64,000 nt of DNA, from NCBI GenBank assembly GCA_047967505.1, contig CM106538.1; one strand, given 5' to 3'. Every line of letters begins with the position of its first letter. Position 1 is the first letter of the stretch. Shown piece after piece: positions 45,591 to 57,189 of this stretch. The stretch comes from Dipteris shenzhenensis. Lineage: Eukaryota; Polypodiophyta; Polypodiopsida; Gleicheniales. The notes under the pieces are model-generated. The model did not search any database. It was given only the letters and a program-made list of their open reading frames with translations, and was not told the origin of the DNA. The position numbers and the translations under genes are program-made.

Positions 45591-45599
45591 TCTCTCTCA
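44550..45599 (+). repeat. Module copy B: ORF1-like relic ending in (CT)n
   Basis: The second direct copy. The matching frame 45014-45259 encodes GELEDKWLHDDDEKKDID, LKKEVPQVEWEEHD and QVYFRRRVVRVKILRKTHKL, where copy A is broken; copy B is broken where copy A is open (after HKLQ). The two therefore decayed independently from one coding ancestor. It ends in (CT)n at 45541-45599. Confidence 0.6.
45541..45599. repeat. (CT)n microsatellite at the end of module B
   Basis: About 29 CT units with one GT interruption. Confidence 0.95.
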
Positions 45600-46250
45600 T
45601 TGTATTCTTCATCCTTATCTCTTCAGTTTCATTTCTCTTCCAGTGCCTTGCTTTCTCTCATTCTTACAAATGAAAAAGCGTCGTTGCGAATTATTATTCC
45701 CGATTGAAACTTTTCCCAATTTGTGACAAGTTTTAGTATAAGGGCGAGTTCGTTAAGGCCATCAGTCTGAGACTTGCCCTTTCTTACCAAACATAATTCA
45801 TGGAAGACCATTGACGCAGCATAAGACAAGTCAAAACCTCATCTAAATTTCTCTCCACATATGCATGCATGCTCGTGCTCATGTGCACACATGTGCACAT
45901 GAAAAATATTACCTAGTAGTAATTTCATGGGGAGATGTTTCATATCAAAATATATATGAAACTTTAAGAGCATCTTTGTGAAAAGTTTCATTTGGCTTTT
46001 TTATCAACAAGGTTCACTTTGTGTTGATTACAAAGTTTGTTGCTTATGGCCTTTAATGACATTCTTCAAGCATAGCCTTGTTATGAGGAATGGATATTGG
46101 AGTTATCAATAGAGGAGATCATATGTTAAGGAGTAATACATTTTAATCATGATAGAGAGGGTGTTGAAACATGCACTGTGAACATGTTAATTGAACACAC
46201 CACTCACCCACTCTATATAGATTGTCAAGAGGGAGGGAAGGGACACTAGC
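45600..46250. other. Intergenic, no gene recognised
   Basis: Only short frames. A palindromic ATGTGCACACATGTGCACAT stretch lies at about 45880. Confidence 0.5.
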
Positions 46251-46260
46251 CTATCTGCTT

Positions 46261-46342
46261 TACAAATGTACAATATTCCTTACTAATAAAAAGAACAAGA
46301 TACAAATGTGCAATATTCCTTACTAATAAAAAGAACAAGATA
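46261..46342. repeat. 41-bp tandem duplication
   Basis: TACAAATGTACAATATTCCTT followed by ACTAATAAAAAGAACAAGA, directly repeated with one base change. Related sequence (TACAAATGTACG.TCTTTCTT) recurs at about 52138 and 61388, so the three places share a repeat family. Confidence 0.85.
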
Positions 46343-47340
46343 TAATATGTATTAATCCCTTGTGTGGGTTGCCCTAAGTCCATGAGAACTTTCACAGTGT
46401 GACTTAGGGCCCTTCTAGAATTCTTCACATTCCTAACCATCTACCCCATGTACACAATAAACAAAATATCACTGTAGCACTACCTTGGTATGCACCAAGA
46501 TCATCCAAGAGTTCCTTATGCCAAACTGCTTCACATGCACACTGGGGGCCACCTTCCTAATCTACATCACAAAAGCTACAAGTTGTAGTTTTGCATATGG
46601 GCTCTCTTTTTTCAATATGCTAATTTATGGTTGGTTGTCCCACTAGTATTTGGAAATTACTTCACTCCATTCCAATGCTTGACACAAGACTTTTCCATAA
46701 ACTAGCTCAAAAGTCCTATTACACAGGAAATATCAAGCCATGTCAATGTCATAAATAGATGAGCTTTCTAACTACTTGTTAGTATAATGTAGGATTGAAA
46801 ATAGAACACTTGCTAACTTTTGCATGTTATGCCTGGTCTCGATAGTTTTCCTCAAGTTGTGGCATCCAACATTTTGAATTGCTCCAAAATAGAGTCAATG
46901 TACCCTTATTTGGCTACAAACAATGCCTTTCTCCATGTACTCAGTCTCGACAAAGTGTTATGCAAGAATCATAAATCATGCATTTCAAACAGGTTGCAGA
47001 GATTGACTTTGACCTCTTAGAATGTAATCCAATTATCCTAAATCATGCATTTCAAACTATTTTGACTTTGACTTCCTTATTTACTGTGTTACTTCTACTT
47101 GCTATGATGGGGGATGCTCCCCCATTCTGTTGACTCTTCCTACTCATACTAGGTAGCATGTCATTGAATATTCCACATTTTGTGTATGTTTACAATTTTT
47201 GTTTGTGACATTGTCAAACCCTATTTATTTGCTCTTCCATTGGATTCTTCATACTATGATGGCAAAGTAGCTTGCTTACTCTCTCATCAAACAGGCCATC
47301 ATATGAAGCAAACATTTTGCGAGTTTAGGATTGTATAGCT
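46343..47340. other. Probable 3' non-coding part of the minus-strand copia
   Basis: Lies downstream of the copia integrase relic. No RT or RNase H is recognisable, so the element lost its 3' half. A loose 72-bp duplication (AAATCATGCATTTCAAAC twice) is at about 46972-47070. Confidence 0.4.
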
Positions 47341-48116
47341 TATAAGCTTTATGTTTCTCTACATAACCAAGATAATGCAATTCTTACACTTGGAAGGAAA
47401 ATTGCCTCTCTTTTCTTGTGACACATGGGCATAGGCAATTGATCCAAAGATCTTATGATTCTCGACACGTCCACTCCAAGCTTCCTTCGGTGTCATGTCA
47501 TGTAAAGCATAAGGGATCAATTCAACTAAATCGTTGTGCAACTTGCTTTTGCCTAGTATTTGTCAAGCATGTCCTTTCTTTCTTTCCACTACATTTTGCA
47601 ATTGTGCCTTAGGCAAGGGTAACTTTGCATATTCCCATTGCTTACAAATCATTGCAAATGATTTGGAGACTCATTCTCCCCCATTGTCAATTGGACTAAG
47701 TTTTTGCCATAGTCTTGAACTCTCTAGATCTTTCAAGAAGTTCAGACCTTTGGTTCATGAAGTAGACAAATAAATTTTTGGTGTAGTCATCAATACATGT
47801 GACAACGTATTTGCTAGCACCGATTAATGCGATATTGGTCATATACCTTGCAAATGTCATTGTGCATCAATTCCATTGGTTTCTTGACTCTAGTGGCATG
47901 ATTTTGGGAAGATACTCTTTATGATATTTCCACAAAGGCATGCTTAACACAAGCCTCCCTGTTTGACAGGGCGAAGTCAATGTTCTTACGTTTAAGCAAT
48001 TTCATTTATATAAAATGAAGATGTCCACATCTCTTGTGATATAGAGGCGAGTTTGTATGTGCAAGCATGCCTCTTTGTCTCTGTCCAAGGGATGTGATTT
48101 CCAACTTGTTAAAAAC

Positions 48117-48150
<34 letters not shown>

Positions 48151-48285
48151 CTCAATCCTTGTCCAATGGTTTCTTATTGAATAAATAAAATCACCTTCTT
48201 GTCATCGAAAAGAACTCGATCTTTTGATTTATACATTGTAAAGCTGATAGTAGATTGATGGCAAGTACTGGCACATAAAGCAAAT
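47341..48285 (-). pseudogene. Ty1/copia integrase, decayed
   Basis: In minus order: CGHLHF-type pre-integrase (about 48030), AFVEIS and MELMHNDIC (about 47860), SPIDNGGE in the catalytic core (about 47680), VVERKKGHA (about 47570), then an open 60-residue frame (47541-47359) with HDMTPKEAWSGR and IFGSIAYAHVSQEKR. These are the standard copia integrase landmarks. Stops separate most parts. Confidence 0.78.
48119..48149. repeat. (GT)n microsatellite
   Basis: About 15 GT units inside the copia relic. Confidence 0.95.
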
Positions 48286-49370
48286 CATAAATATACATTG
48301 TATGTCATAATCCCTTTGCTTGGAAATGGATGATTATCTCCAAGATGGACACCTAAAGCTCCCTTGATTGGATCGTGTCTAGAATCGTGTCTAGAACCAA
48401 TCATGACAAAAACATGTGTTATGATACACTTGAGTCCACAGTCCAACATGTCCTTTGATGCAATCAAAGCTGAGCATAGCTTGATGTCCTTGAGATGTCC
48501 AAGATATTAACATGGCCAATCTAGCATTATTGTCCCTCTTTCAATTTCACAACACATCTTATGTTAGATTTCACTTCTTTCGAACCCTTCTGAAGCATAC
48601 TCTACTTCCACTACATGTGCCTTGAATTGTTTTTGTTAGTTGTTGCCTTGCCCCACCTAAGGTTTATTGGTGCAATAATGGCAATGTGGCCTAGTTTGAA
48701 ACAATTATAATCCTTCATTTTGTTCTTTATAGGTGATTTTTGTGTGACATTTGATTGCTATCGTTCTTTTTTTGATTGTTCTTATTCTATCCATGCTTGG
48801 ATCAAGAACTTCCTCTATGTTGTGCATTCTTGTGAGGCTCCATGGTTGAACTACATATGATGTATCTCTGGCATGAATGCACCCTTAGGATGGTCTTCCC
48901 CTAATCCTTTTTTTTGATCATGCTCTTTGATCAATAGGCTTATCAATTCAACAAACTTGGTAGCCTTTCTCTGCAATCACTACTACCTTGAGGCTCTCAA
49001 AAGATGGGGAAAGGCATTGGAGTATCTGTACAAACTTTGAGCCTTCTATTTTAAAGAATTCCTTAGTTGGTTTTCCCTTGAGGACCTTCATCTTGTTTAG
49101 ATGGTCCATCAGTGCATCACCATCTCTCATCTTAGATTTGGCAATTATGTCTTAAGATGGCATGTGACCAATATCTTATGCTCATAGATGGGCATTAGCA
49201 TGGTCCATATATCAAATGATTTTGTCACTTGGGCAAGTGCTATACTTTTGAGACATGAAATAAAGATGTCAGTAGCTTTGGCATTCAACTCATCATAGGC
49301 ATCCTTCTTTGCTTGTGTGGCAATGTATCTTGGAGTAAGCCTAGCATCCATGGCTTTTGCTCCATGAATA
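48286..49370 (-). pseudogene. Ty1/copia gag and linker, copy 1
   Basis: The frame at 49351-49145 reads KDAYDELNAKATDIFISCLK then SFDIWTMLMPIYEH. After a stop, MRDGDALMDHLNKMKVLKGK and LQCLSPSFESLKVVVIAEKG (49130-48950) complete a copia gag (the W..L...Y, HL..F..L and LP.SY parts). The remainder down to 48286 is the degraded knuckle and protease region. A second copy lies at 52985-53690. Confidence 0.75.
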
Positions 49371-49960
49371 GACTATTTATATGGCATTTCTAGATATGGA
49401 AGTTATTCCCAAAAATTATTAGAGTGTCCACCAACACAAGAAACTCTATGACTGGTGTCATCTTGATGATGAATAAAGCACCTAGATTTCACCAATATAC
49501 TTTGTGCACAATTGATAGTCGGCCTACTAGTGCCACTATACACCAAGTTGGTCAAAAGTGCTAATTTAAAAGAGAATCTTAAGGGCAGATGTGCTCTCTG
49601 ATTTGGTTTAGACAGATCCTAATTTTGATCTATGAACAAAAAGTTATGCAATTTTAAAAAATGATGCCTTCTTATGTCAAATGTGGAGAAGAAGAGTGCA
49701 ATACGCTATTTTGGCCTTTAAAATTTTTGAGAAATTACTTAACTCCAAATTTGACGTTGGAGCACCTCTAGGGCTTTGCATGGGTGCAAATGTTGTCTCA
49801 TGATGAAGCTTTCCTTTAAAAAAATTTGCCTTTTTCTTTTTGTGTAGAGTGTTCTTCCAACTTGTATTTTAGAGACTTGAACTAATAGAGTGTTCTCCCA
49901 TGTTATATGTAAAGACTTGCCATTTTCTTTTTATGCAAAGTGTTCTAACAATTGTATTGT
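49371..49960 (-). other. Leader or LTR-proximal sequence of copia copy 1
   Basis: Upstream of gag on the minus strand and repeated at 53690-54235. No coding frame. Confidence 0.5.
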
Positions 49961-50045
49961 GGAAACTTGAACTCAGAACCTCCTCCATGAGAGGCTATCA
50001 CTCTTACCACTCTACCATGAGGCTATAGCTCTTGCCACCAAGATC
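49961..50045 (-). repeat. tRNA-like SINE promoter fragment
   Basis: The minus strand shows an A-box-like TGGTAGAGTGGTAAGAG (about 50000-50017) and a B-box-like GGTTCTGAGTTCAAG (49966-49980) about 20 bases apart, as in a tRNA-derived SINE head. The A-box region is partly doubled (GGTGGCAAGAGCTATAGCCTC, then GAGTGGTAAGAGTGATAGCC). It does not fold as a whole tRNA. Confidence 0.5.
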
Positions 50046-51457
50046 ATGTAGTGTGAAAAGGGAAAGAGGACACTTAGAATGCTATTATTGGCTTTGGTTG
50101 TGGAGGGGGGCTTTCTTTGAGTGCCCCAGTTTTAAAATTAAATTTCTTTCTTTCACACTCATTGGAATGAGCTGTTTGTCTTTGCCTTTGCCTTACTGAC
50201 TCAGGAGTCATTCCTCAATCTCCTCCTTCTCCCTCCCTCAAGGTCACTTAAACCATTTGATCAAGTGCCTTTAAAACCCCAAAAAATAGTGGGTGATTCA
50301 ACGATGCCGATGCGTTGAGAACTTTGCTAGCCGCCTATCAAATCATAGTAAAAGCTTTTCTAAACGCCAACATTTCAAAGTGGCCCATCACCTCGAGGTA
50401 AAGTTAAATTTTTTTAATCATTCTCAACTCATCAACTTTGATGGATGATAGAGTCCATGAGTCAACACTACCTACTCCTGCAAACTCTCATCACAAGTCT
50501 CGTGCTCCTCTTCATTGATGCCTTTATTTTTCTTGTCGCCTCTTCCTTTGCCTCAGCAAGCTTACCAACCTTCTTCAGTTGCCTTCTCCTCCACATGTTG
50601 TAGTTGGCATTCAAGCTTTTTGCTCATGGGTTGACTTAGATGGGATCTGAGCTGTCCAATCAATCGACCTTGTGTAGAAAGTTCATAAAAAAAACTCGCA
50701 CAAAAAGAGCCATGTGGTGGCACCACACCACCTCCCCATTTCCCTTGATGACCGAGAAGGCCATGTGTCAACCTTTTCAATCAAAATCAACTACATTTTG
50801 GCTCTCGACTGATCGTAGAATGTGGTTGGTTCCTCTTGGGAAAGGCCCGATGCCTCCCATGGCCTTCTCTTACGTCTTCAAATCTTCAATGCTCTTCTAA
50901 GGACCTTCATTGTGGTTCTCCTAATAGCTGCACATTGTGTTTGCACTATGAATTGCTACAAAGCTCCTATGTGCTTCTCCGAACTGTACTTCCTTAGCTT
51001 GGCCTTCTGAACACGTTGTGCAATGCTACCGTCCTTTTGCAAGTCTCTCTACAATTACAATTGAGTTGTTCCTTCACATGTCTTAGCGAGTTGTTGCTCA
51101 TGGCCTCTCTTTTCCAAATCTAAGTCATGCTTCAACCCATGAGATTCTTCTTAACAAGCAAAGATGGATTCAGCTCAAGTTCCTGTGAAGTGTCACTCTT
51201 CTTCTTTGATCTTCAAATAGCCATTGTCAGTGTCTTGCCTTCTACAACTCCTTAGAGGTGCCATTGACACTTGAGTGTGAGCCACTTTGGAGCTCAGTCA
51301 TCGTGAGCACCTTCCTTACTTCTCTAGTTACTTCAATCGGCCAACTTTAAAGCTTCTCAGGCCAGCATTGCTTGCTTCACTAGCTTGTTGGCTTTTGCTT
51401 CAATGCTGCAAAGCTTCAAAGATTTATCTTAAAACTTCTTTGGACCTTTTGCATCTT
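50046..51457. other. Non-coding; possible coiled-coil gag relic on the minus strand
   Basis: Minus-strand frames at 50562-50780 and around 50900-51150 are Lys/Glu/Gln-rich in part, but no motif is decisive. Confidence 0.35.
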
Positions 51458-52984
51458 CCTTTCCAAGCCTTGAGGAACAGGCACCACCCAAAATCTCAAG
51501 ATATAGCTTGTTTGAGCTATTTGGACTCGCTACACATGCCTCCAAAGCTCTTTTGTGCTTGAACCTCAATGAGGCTTTTGGTGCAAAAGCCCACCGTCGA
51601 TCACCTATCTTTTCCTCACAAATATAGCCATGGCCTTGCTTTCACCTCTTCACAGACCTCAACAAAAAAAATTCTTCAGCACAACCTCTCCCCAAGATCA
51701 CACAACCTCTAAAATCTACAAGAATTAGACACAAACAAACTGAAAAAACTTTTCACATGAAAACTTTGAAATGAAAAAGGCAAGGGGAGGGAAACACAAG
51801 ACAAAATCTAGTCCCACACATTTAAAATCACACAATTTTGAAAAGTGCCTCTCACCTTCCCCACATTGTATGGACACACAGTCTAAGAAGACTAGAAAAC
51901 CCCCAAAGTGAATTAACTTTGAGGGGTGAGTGCCACTTAGTGATTTGAAAAGATAGTGCTAACATGGAAAATGAGGTCCTCAACCTCCACCTTCACACAT
52001 TCCAAAGAATGAAAGAGGAAAGCTAACACAAGATACCATGTTGAGACATGCTTTATTCATACACCATGTTGAAGCAAGCTTGTGCACACATAGCTCACAA
52101 TGAAGAGGGAGAGAAGAGACACTAGCTTGATGGCTATACAAATGTACGATCTTTCTTCCTAAGGAAAAGGACATGATATATATAATGAATGCCATGCCAT
52201 TGGCATATTGTGCATTGAGTGAATTTGGCAATTCCATGGATGGGGTGATAGAAGCTAGATGGAGTTTGCTTAAGATACATTGCAAAAGTTTGCCAGCAAT
52301 TTCATATATTTTTCTTCCCATGCATCCATCACTGGGTATGTAGAGATGTACTTCAAAGGGGGATAATTTATGATTGTATTAGTTGCTAGTAATTCATATG
52401 TCAACATTTGAGAATTGTGAAGAATATCCAAACTTTCTTTATCATACATTAGGTATTGTGTGGATGCTTATGACGAACTTGCCATTCACATTTTGAGATT
52501 TGTCTTAAGTTGCCACAGAAAAGATGCAGTTTCTATAAGAAGCATTATAAGCAGCACCACAATTTGGAATTACCATATTATATTGTAAAACTAGCAAAGT
52601 TAAGAAAAGCCTAAACGTGTGAGAGATTGGACAATCCTTGATTACATGAGCTTTCTTTGGATCTATTGAGATGCCATCCGATTGAGATAATAACGTCTAA
52701 GTATTCCAAGGGAAGGAAAGACCAAATAATATGTATGCTTCGAGGAGTTTTGCCAATCCTTAATGGCATGAATTTTCTTTGGATCTCCATCAATTGAAAC
52801 ATTGTGTCCAAGTATTCTAATTGTGCAAAACTTAGTCTTTTCTATGGTGATCTAGAGTGCATTAGCTTGAGTGAATTGGCTTGAAGAGCCTTAGATGTTC
52901 TTTGTGATCAATCCATGTCGTGTTGAAGACCAAGGCAATATAAAAAACAATGAGATAAGCTTGAAAAAGTAGTTCTATATCACA
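51458..52984. repeat. Large direct repeat X, copy 1
   Basis: Matches 60745-62275 along its whole length in the same orientation with point changes and small indels. On the minus strand it contains a gypsy RT remnant at 52600-52890. Confidence 0.8.
52600..52890 (-). pseudogene. Gypsy RT thumb-region remnant, copy 1
   Basis: Around 52745-52830 the minus strand reads RILGHNVSIDGDPKKIHAIK in pieces, matching the segment after the gypsy RT catalytic site (FLGH.VS..G...DP.K..AI..W). No catalytic DD is left. Confidence 0.6.
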
Positions 52985-54236
52985 AATGGACTTGGTATGT
53001 CACAATCCCTGTGATTGGAAGTGGATGATTATCTCCAAGATGGGGACATCTAGAGCTCCCTTGATTGGTGGATCATGTCTAAAACCAATCATGACAACAA
53101 CATGTGTTATGGTACACTTGAGTCCACAATCCCACATGCCCTTTGATGCAATCAAGATATGCATAGCTTGATGTCCTTCATATGTCCAAGCTATTAACAT
53201 GGCCTATCTGGCATAATTGTCCCTCTTTCAATTTCATAACGCATCTTATCTTAGATTTCACTTCTTTCAGGCCTTCTGAAGCATACTCTACTTCCAAGCC
53301 TTTCTCTGGCAATCATTGCTACCTTGAGGCTCTCAAAAGATGGGGAAAGGCATTGGAGCATCTGTAAAAATTTTTCCATTCCTAATACTTCTTGAGTTGG
53401 TTTGCCCTTGAGGACCTTCATCTTGTTTAGATGGTCCAACATCACCATCTCTCATCCAAGATTTGGCAATTGTGTCTTCAGATGGCATGTGACCAATACC
53501 TCATGCTCATAGATGGACATTAGCATGGAAGCATGGTCCATATATCAAATGATTTTGTGAAATGCATCACTTGGGAAAATGCTATACTTTTGAGACATGA
53601 TGTAAATATCTTAATAGCTTTGGCATTCAACTCATCATAGGCATCCTCATTTGTGTGTGTGGCAAGGTATGTTGGAGTAAGCAAATGTCGACATCTTCTG
53701 CTCCAGGAACAGACTATTTATCTAGCATTTCTACAAAAAATATTAGGGTGCCCAACACAAGAAACTCTACCACTGATGTCATCTTGATGATGACTAAAGC
53801 ACCTACACTGCACCAATATACCTTGTGCACAAATTATAATTGGCCTAATAGTGCCATTGTCCACCAAGTTGGTCAAAAGTGCTAATTCAAAAGAGCATCT
53901 TAAGGGCAAGTATTGCTCTATGATTTGGTTTAGACAAATCCAAATTTTGAGCTGTGGACAAAAAGTTGTGCAATCTTAAAAAAAGATGCCTTCTTATGCC
54001 AAATGTGGATAAGATTGCAATATGCTATTTTGGCCTTTAAAAATGTTGAGAAATTACTGAACTCCAAATTTTATGTTGGAGAACCTCTAGGGCTTTGCGT
54101 GGGCACAAATGTTGTCTCATGATGAAGCTTTCTTTTTAAAAAAATTGCCATTTTCTTTTTGCGTAAAGTGTTCTTCCAACTTGTATTTTAGAAGTGTTCT
54201 CCCAAGTTATATGTAAAGACTTGCCATTTTATTTTA
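52985..54236 (-). pseudogene. Ty1/copia gag and leader, copy 2
   Basis: Direct copy of 48286-49960 with about 370 bp missing (the counterpart of 48590-48955). Gag pieces HLNKMKVLKGKPTQEV and LQCLSPSFESLKVAMIA are at 53448-53290. More stops than in copy 1. Confidence 0.72.
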
Positions 54237-54312
54237 ATGCAAAGTGTTCTAACAATTGTATTGTGGAAACTTGAACTCACAACCTCCTCCTTTGGAGACT
54301 ATTGCTATTACC
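54237..54312 (-). repeat. SINE-like B-box, copy 2
   Basis: GGTTGTGAGTTCAAG (revcomp of about 54270-54284) with the same downstream flank as copy 1; the A-box side is more diverged. Confidence 0.4.
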
Positions 54313-56460
54313 ACAATTCTCGCCTCTCTCTTTCTCTCTCGCCTTCTCTCCAAAAACTTCTTTCCCACTCTGTCTCTCTGTCTCTCTCTCTACCTGTCTC
54401 TCCACTTTTTCCTAATTTCCCCTGAACCCTCTCCCTTCCCAACTTAGCCCTCGACTATCCTAAGTTTTTCTTATTTTCTCCTAATTTTATCCTAAAATTT
54501 TCCCTACTTTTTTCCTAACTTGATTTTCCAAAATATCCTTAGTTTTATCCTAAATTTTCTCGATTTTTTCCTATTTTTTATCCTAATCCCCCCTGGCCCC
54601 CCTCCATCTAATTCCCCTCTCTCCCTATTTTTGCCTAATTTCTTTGTAAAGTCTCCCTATTTCTTTCCTAATTTTTAAAAATTTCCTAATTTCTCTAAAC
54701 TTTATCATTTTCTTTCGTTTATCCTAATTTTCCCTAATCTTTTTTATTTTCCTAAACTCAAAAAATTTCCTATTTTCCCCTATTACTCTTAATTTTTCTA
54801 AGTTTCTTTCTTGATTTTTTTCATTTAACGTAATTTTTCTAAAATCCCCCTTTTTTCCCCTTATTTTCTCCTATCCCTAAATTGTCCTTGTTCTCCTTAT
54901 TTTTCTCCTCTCCCTAATTCTCCCTAATATTAGCGACCCCCCATCCCATGTCTTCCCTATTTCTTCCCTAATTTATCATATTATTCCCTTTTTCCCCTAT
55001 TTCCCCAAAATTTTCCCTCTCTCCTTCCGCTCTCTAATCTTCTCTCTCTACCCCTAGCTCTCCCTAATTTCTCCCCACCCCCCTTTTTTTCTCCTTAGTT
55101 TTCCTTTGCTTACTTACCTAACTACACTAACAAACTAACCAAACTTCCTAAACTACCCCAACTCCCAGAATTTCTCCCACCTAACTACATCCTAACTACA
55201 CTTCTAGCTAACTACACTAACTAACTAACTAACCACTTTGCCTAGTTACCAAATGCACTTCCTTCAATTTTCCAATTTTTGCACCTTCTCGTTCCCGCCA
55301 ACTCCCAAACTCCCGACTATCAACCGACTGTAAAAACTTAAATAGGCCCCCATCTTATGTTTCAAGAGCTTTACCAGTCCTTCCTTGCCCCCTACCACCG
55401 TCAGTTCTTTGCCTTTGTGCTCTCCACCTGTTCCGTTTCTCTGCATGGTTCCCCCACTCAAGAAACCTACAGTCTGAAATTTCTACTTCACCAAGCTCGA
55501 CTTAGCTCGTGCTCTTGGTCGTCCTCGATATCGCTCGGCCCTCGAGCCATCTTTACTCCTCCTCGTTGTCTATGTGATCCTTTGAGACTTTTTTGCGCAT
55601 CCTCTTTTTGACCGTTGATATAACGTTTGGCCCCCTACACAATACACTTCACGCCTTCTTCCATCCGTTCTCGGTCTCTTTTAATCCACCTAGGCTCAAA
55701 GTACCCACTACCCACTTCACCCTCCACTTCAACTCCTTTCCACCACACGAATAGCTCACATAAGGTGGACTTTTTTGATGCATTTGTTCTTCGTTTTCTA
55801 TTTATTGTTAGGTTCTAAAGTCGTGTTGACCTTTAATGATTACTGTAATTCCCAAATGCCCCCCCGCTTCCCCCACCCCTAGAACTAGTTTTTTCTTTTC
55901 CCTTTTTATTAATAACCCCCCTTTCTATGTCTCTCCTAATTTTTATATAGAAAATGTCTCTCTTTAAAATTTAAATTAACCCTTCTAATTTTGACCCCCT
56001 TCTTTTTCATTTCTTTATACTTATTATTACCTATTTAAATCCTTTTGTATTTAAAACACTCTCGTAAATTTCTTTTTGCCTAATTTCTTTTTATGCTTCT
56101 AATTACTCTACACTAATAGTACATTTTAGTTTTTCTTAAGCTTAATTTTTATTTATTTGTAAAGATTACTTCTAAACCTTATCACTTTTTTATTTTTCTC
56201 GCTTTCCTTTCTTTTCCATTTTTTCGTTTTCTAATATCGCGAAACTTTTAAATAGTCACATCCCTTTTTAACCTTCTTTATCTATATAGCCTAATTTTTT
56301 CTAAATGGTTTCTCCTAAGATTTTTTCTCTCCCTACCTTCTATATGCTCATAACTTTAATTTTGTCCATTAAACTTAAATTCTCATTCATTTTTGGGAAA
56401 TGCTTATGTCTATTCTTCACTGCACCTCCACTTAATCACCGCCACGCACTCCAATTCCAT
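54313..56460. repeat. Pyrimidine-strand block Y, copy 1
   Basis: The plus strand is made almost wholly of C, T and some A, with endless variants of CCTAATTTTTCCCTA and CTCTCCCTATTT. It is followed by a CTAACTACACTAACTAAC stretch (about 55120-55240), a more complex 55350-55830 part and an AT-rich end. Copy 2 is at 57190-59620. There is no credible gene. Confidence 0.85.
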
Positions 56461-57189
56461 ATCTCTCAACAAATTTACTCCCAGCTCTTGCTCCCACCTC
56501 CCAAACAATACACTTAAGTCATCATGGTCCTTGATGTTTTGGCTCTTTTCATTACTCTTTTGACCAACACTATTTTATTCCACTAACCTTTTTGGTTTTC
56601 ACCTTTTTAAGGACTCTTATAACCCAAACAATTGTCAAAATTGCCCACTTTCCTCTCCATGCATGATATTGATGTTATTAGGACTGCAACGGAATCAATT
56701 TACTTCCGCACTACTAAATTATAACCTACCTTGCTCAACTACATATTTCCCATTCCTTAAAATTGCACTTCTTAATACTTCTTAACCTCTTTGGGTAGAG
56801 AGTAGATCATCACACTAGGTGATGACCTACTGTCTCACCTAGTATGTTGTATCCTATTGGGGCAAAGGTGGGTACACACACACACACACACGCACACACA
56901 CACACACTTTCCTCTTTTTCTCTTTTGTCCTTGCAATCTACCTTTTCTTCCCTTCAAAACCCTTTTTTAAACTACCTCTCAAAATTTCCCCCCCACTCTC
57001 TCTCTATCCTTCTTCTTCTTCTTTTGCCTAATTTTCCCTAAATTCCTCTTTCTTTCCCAATTTATCCCCTCTCTTTTCCCCTACTCTACTTGAGTATATT
57101 CTCCACTATCCTTTTTTCTCTTCTTCCCATGTAAATTACATTTCTTACCTTTGTACCCCTTTCAATAAACCCCTTTTAAACTGCAATTC
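56461..57189. other. Spacer between the two Y blocks
   Basis: Non-coding, with a CA microsatellite at 56873-56907. Its right part (56920-57190) again turns CT-rich. Confidence 0.6.
56873..56907. repeat. (CA)n microsatellite
   Basis: About 17 CA units with one CG interruption. Confidence 0.95.

Noticed and set aside
49961-50045. Functional tRNA gene
   Set aside because: A- and B-box-like motifs are present but arms do not pair into a cloverleaf and the A-box is duplicated.
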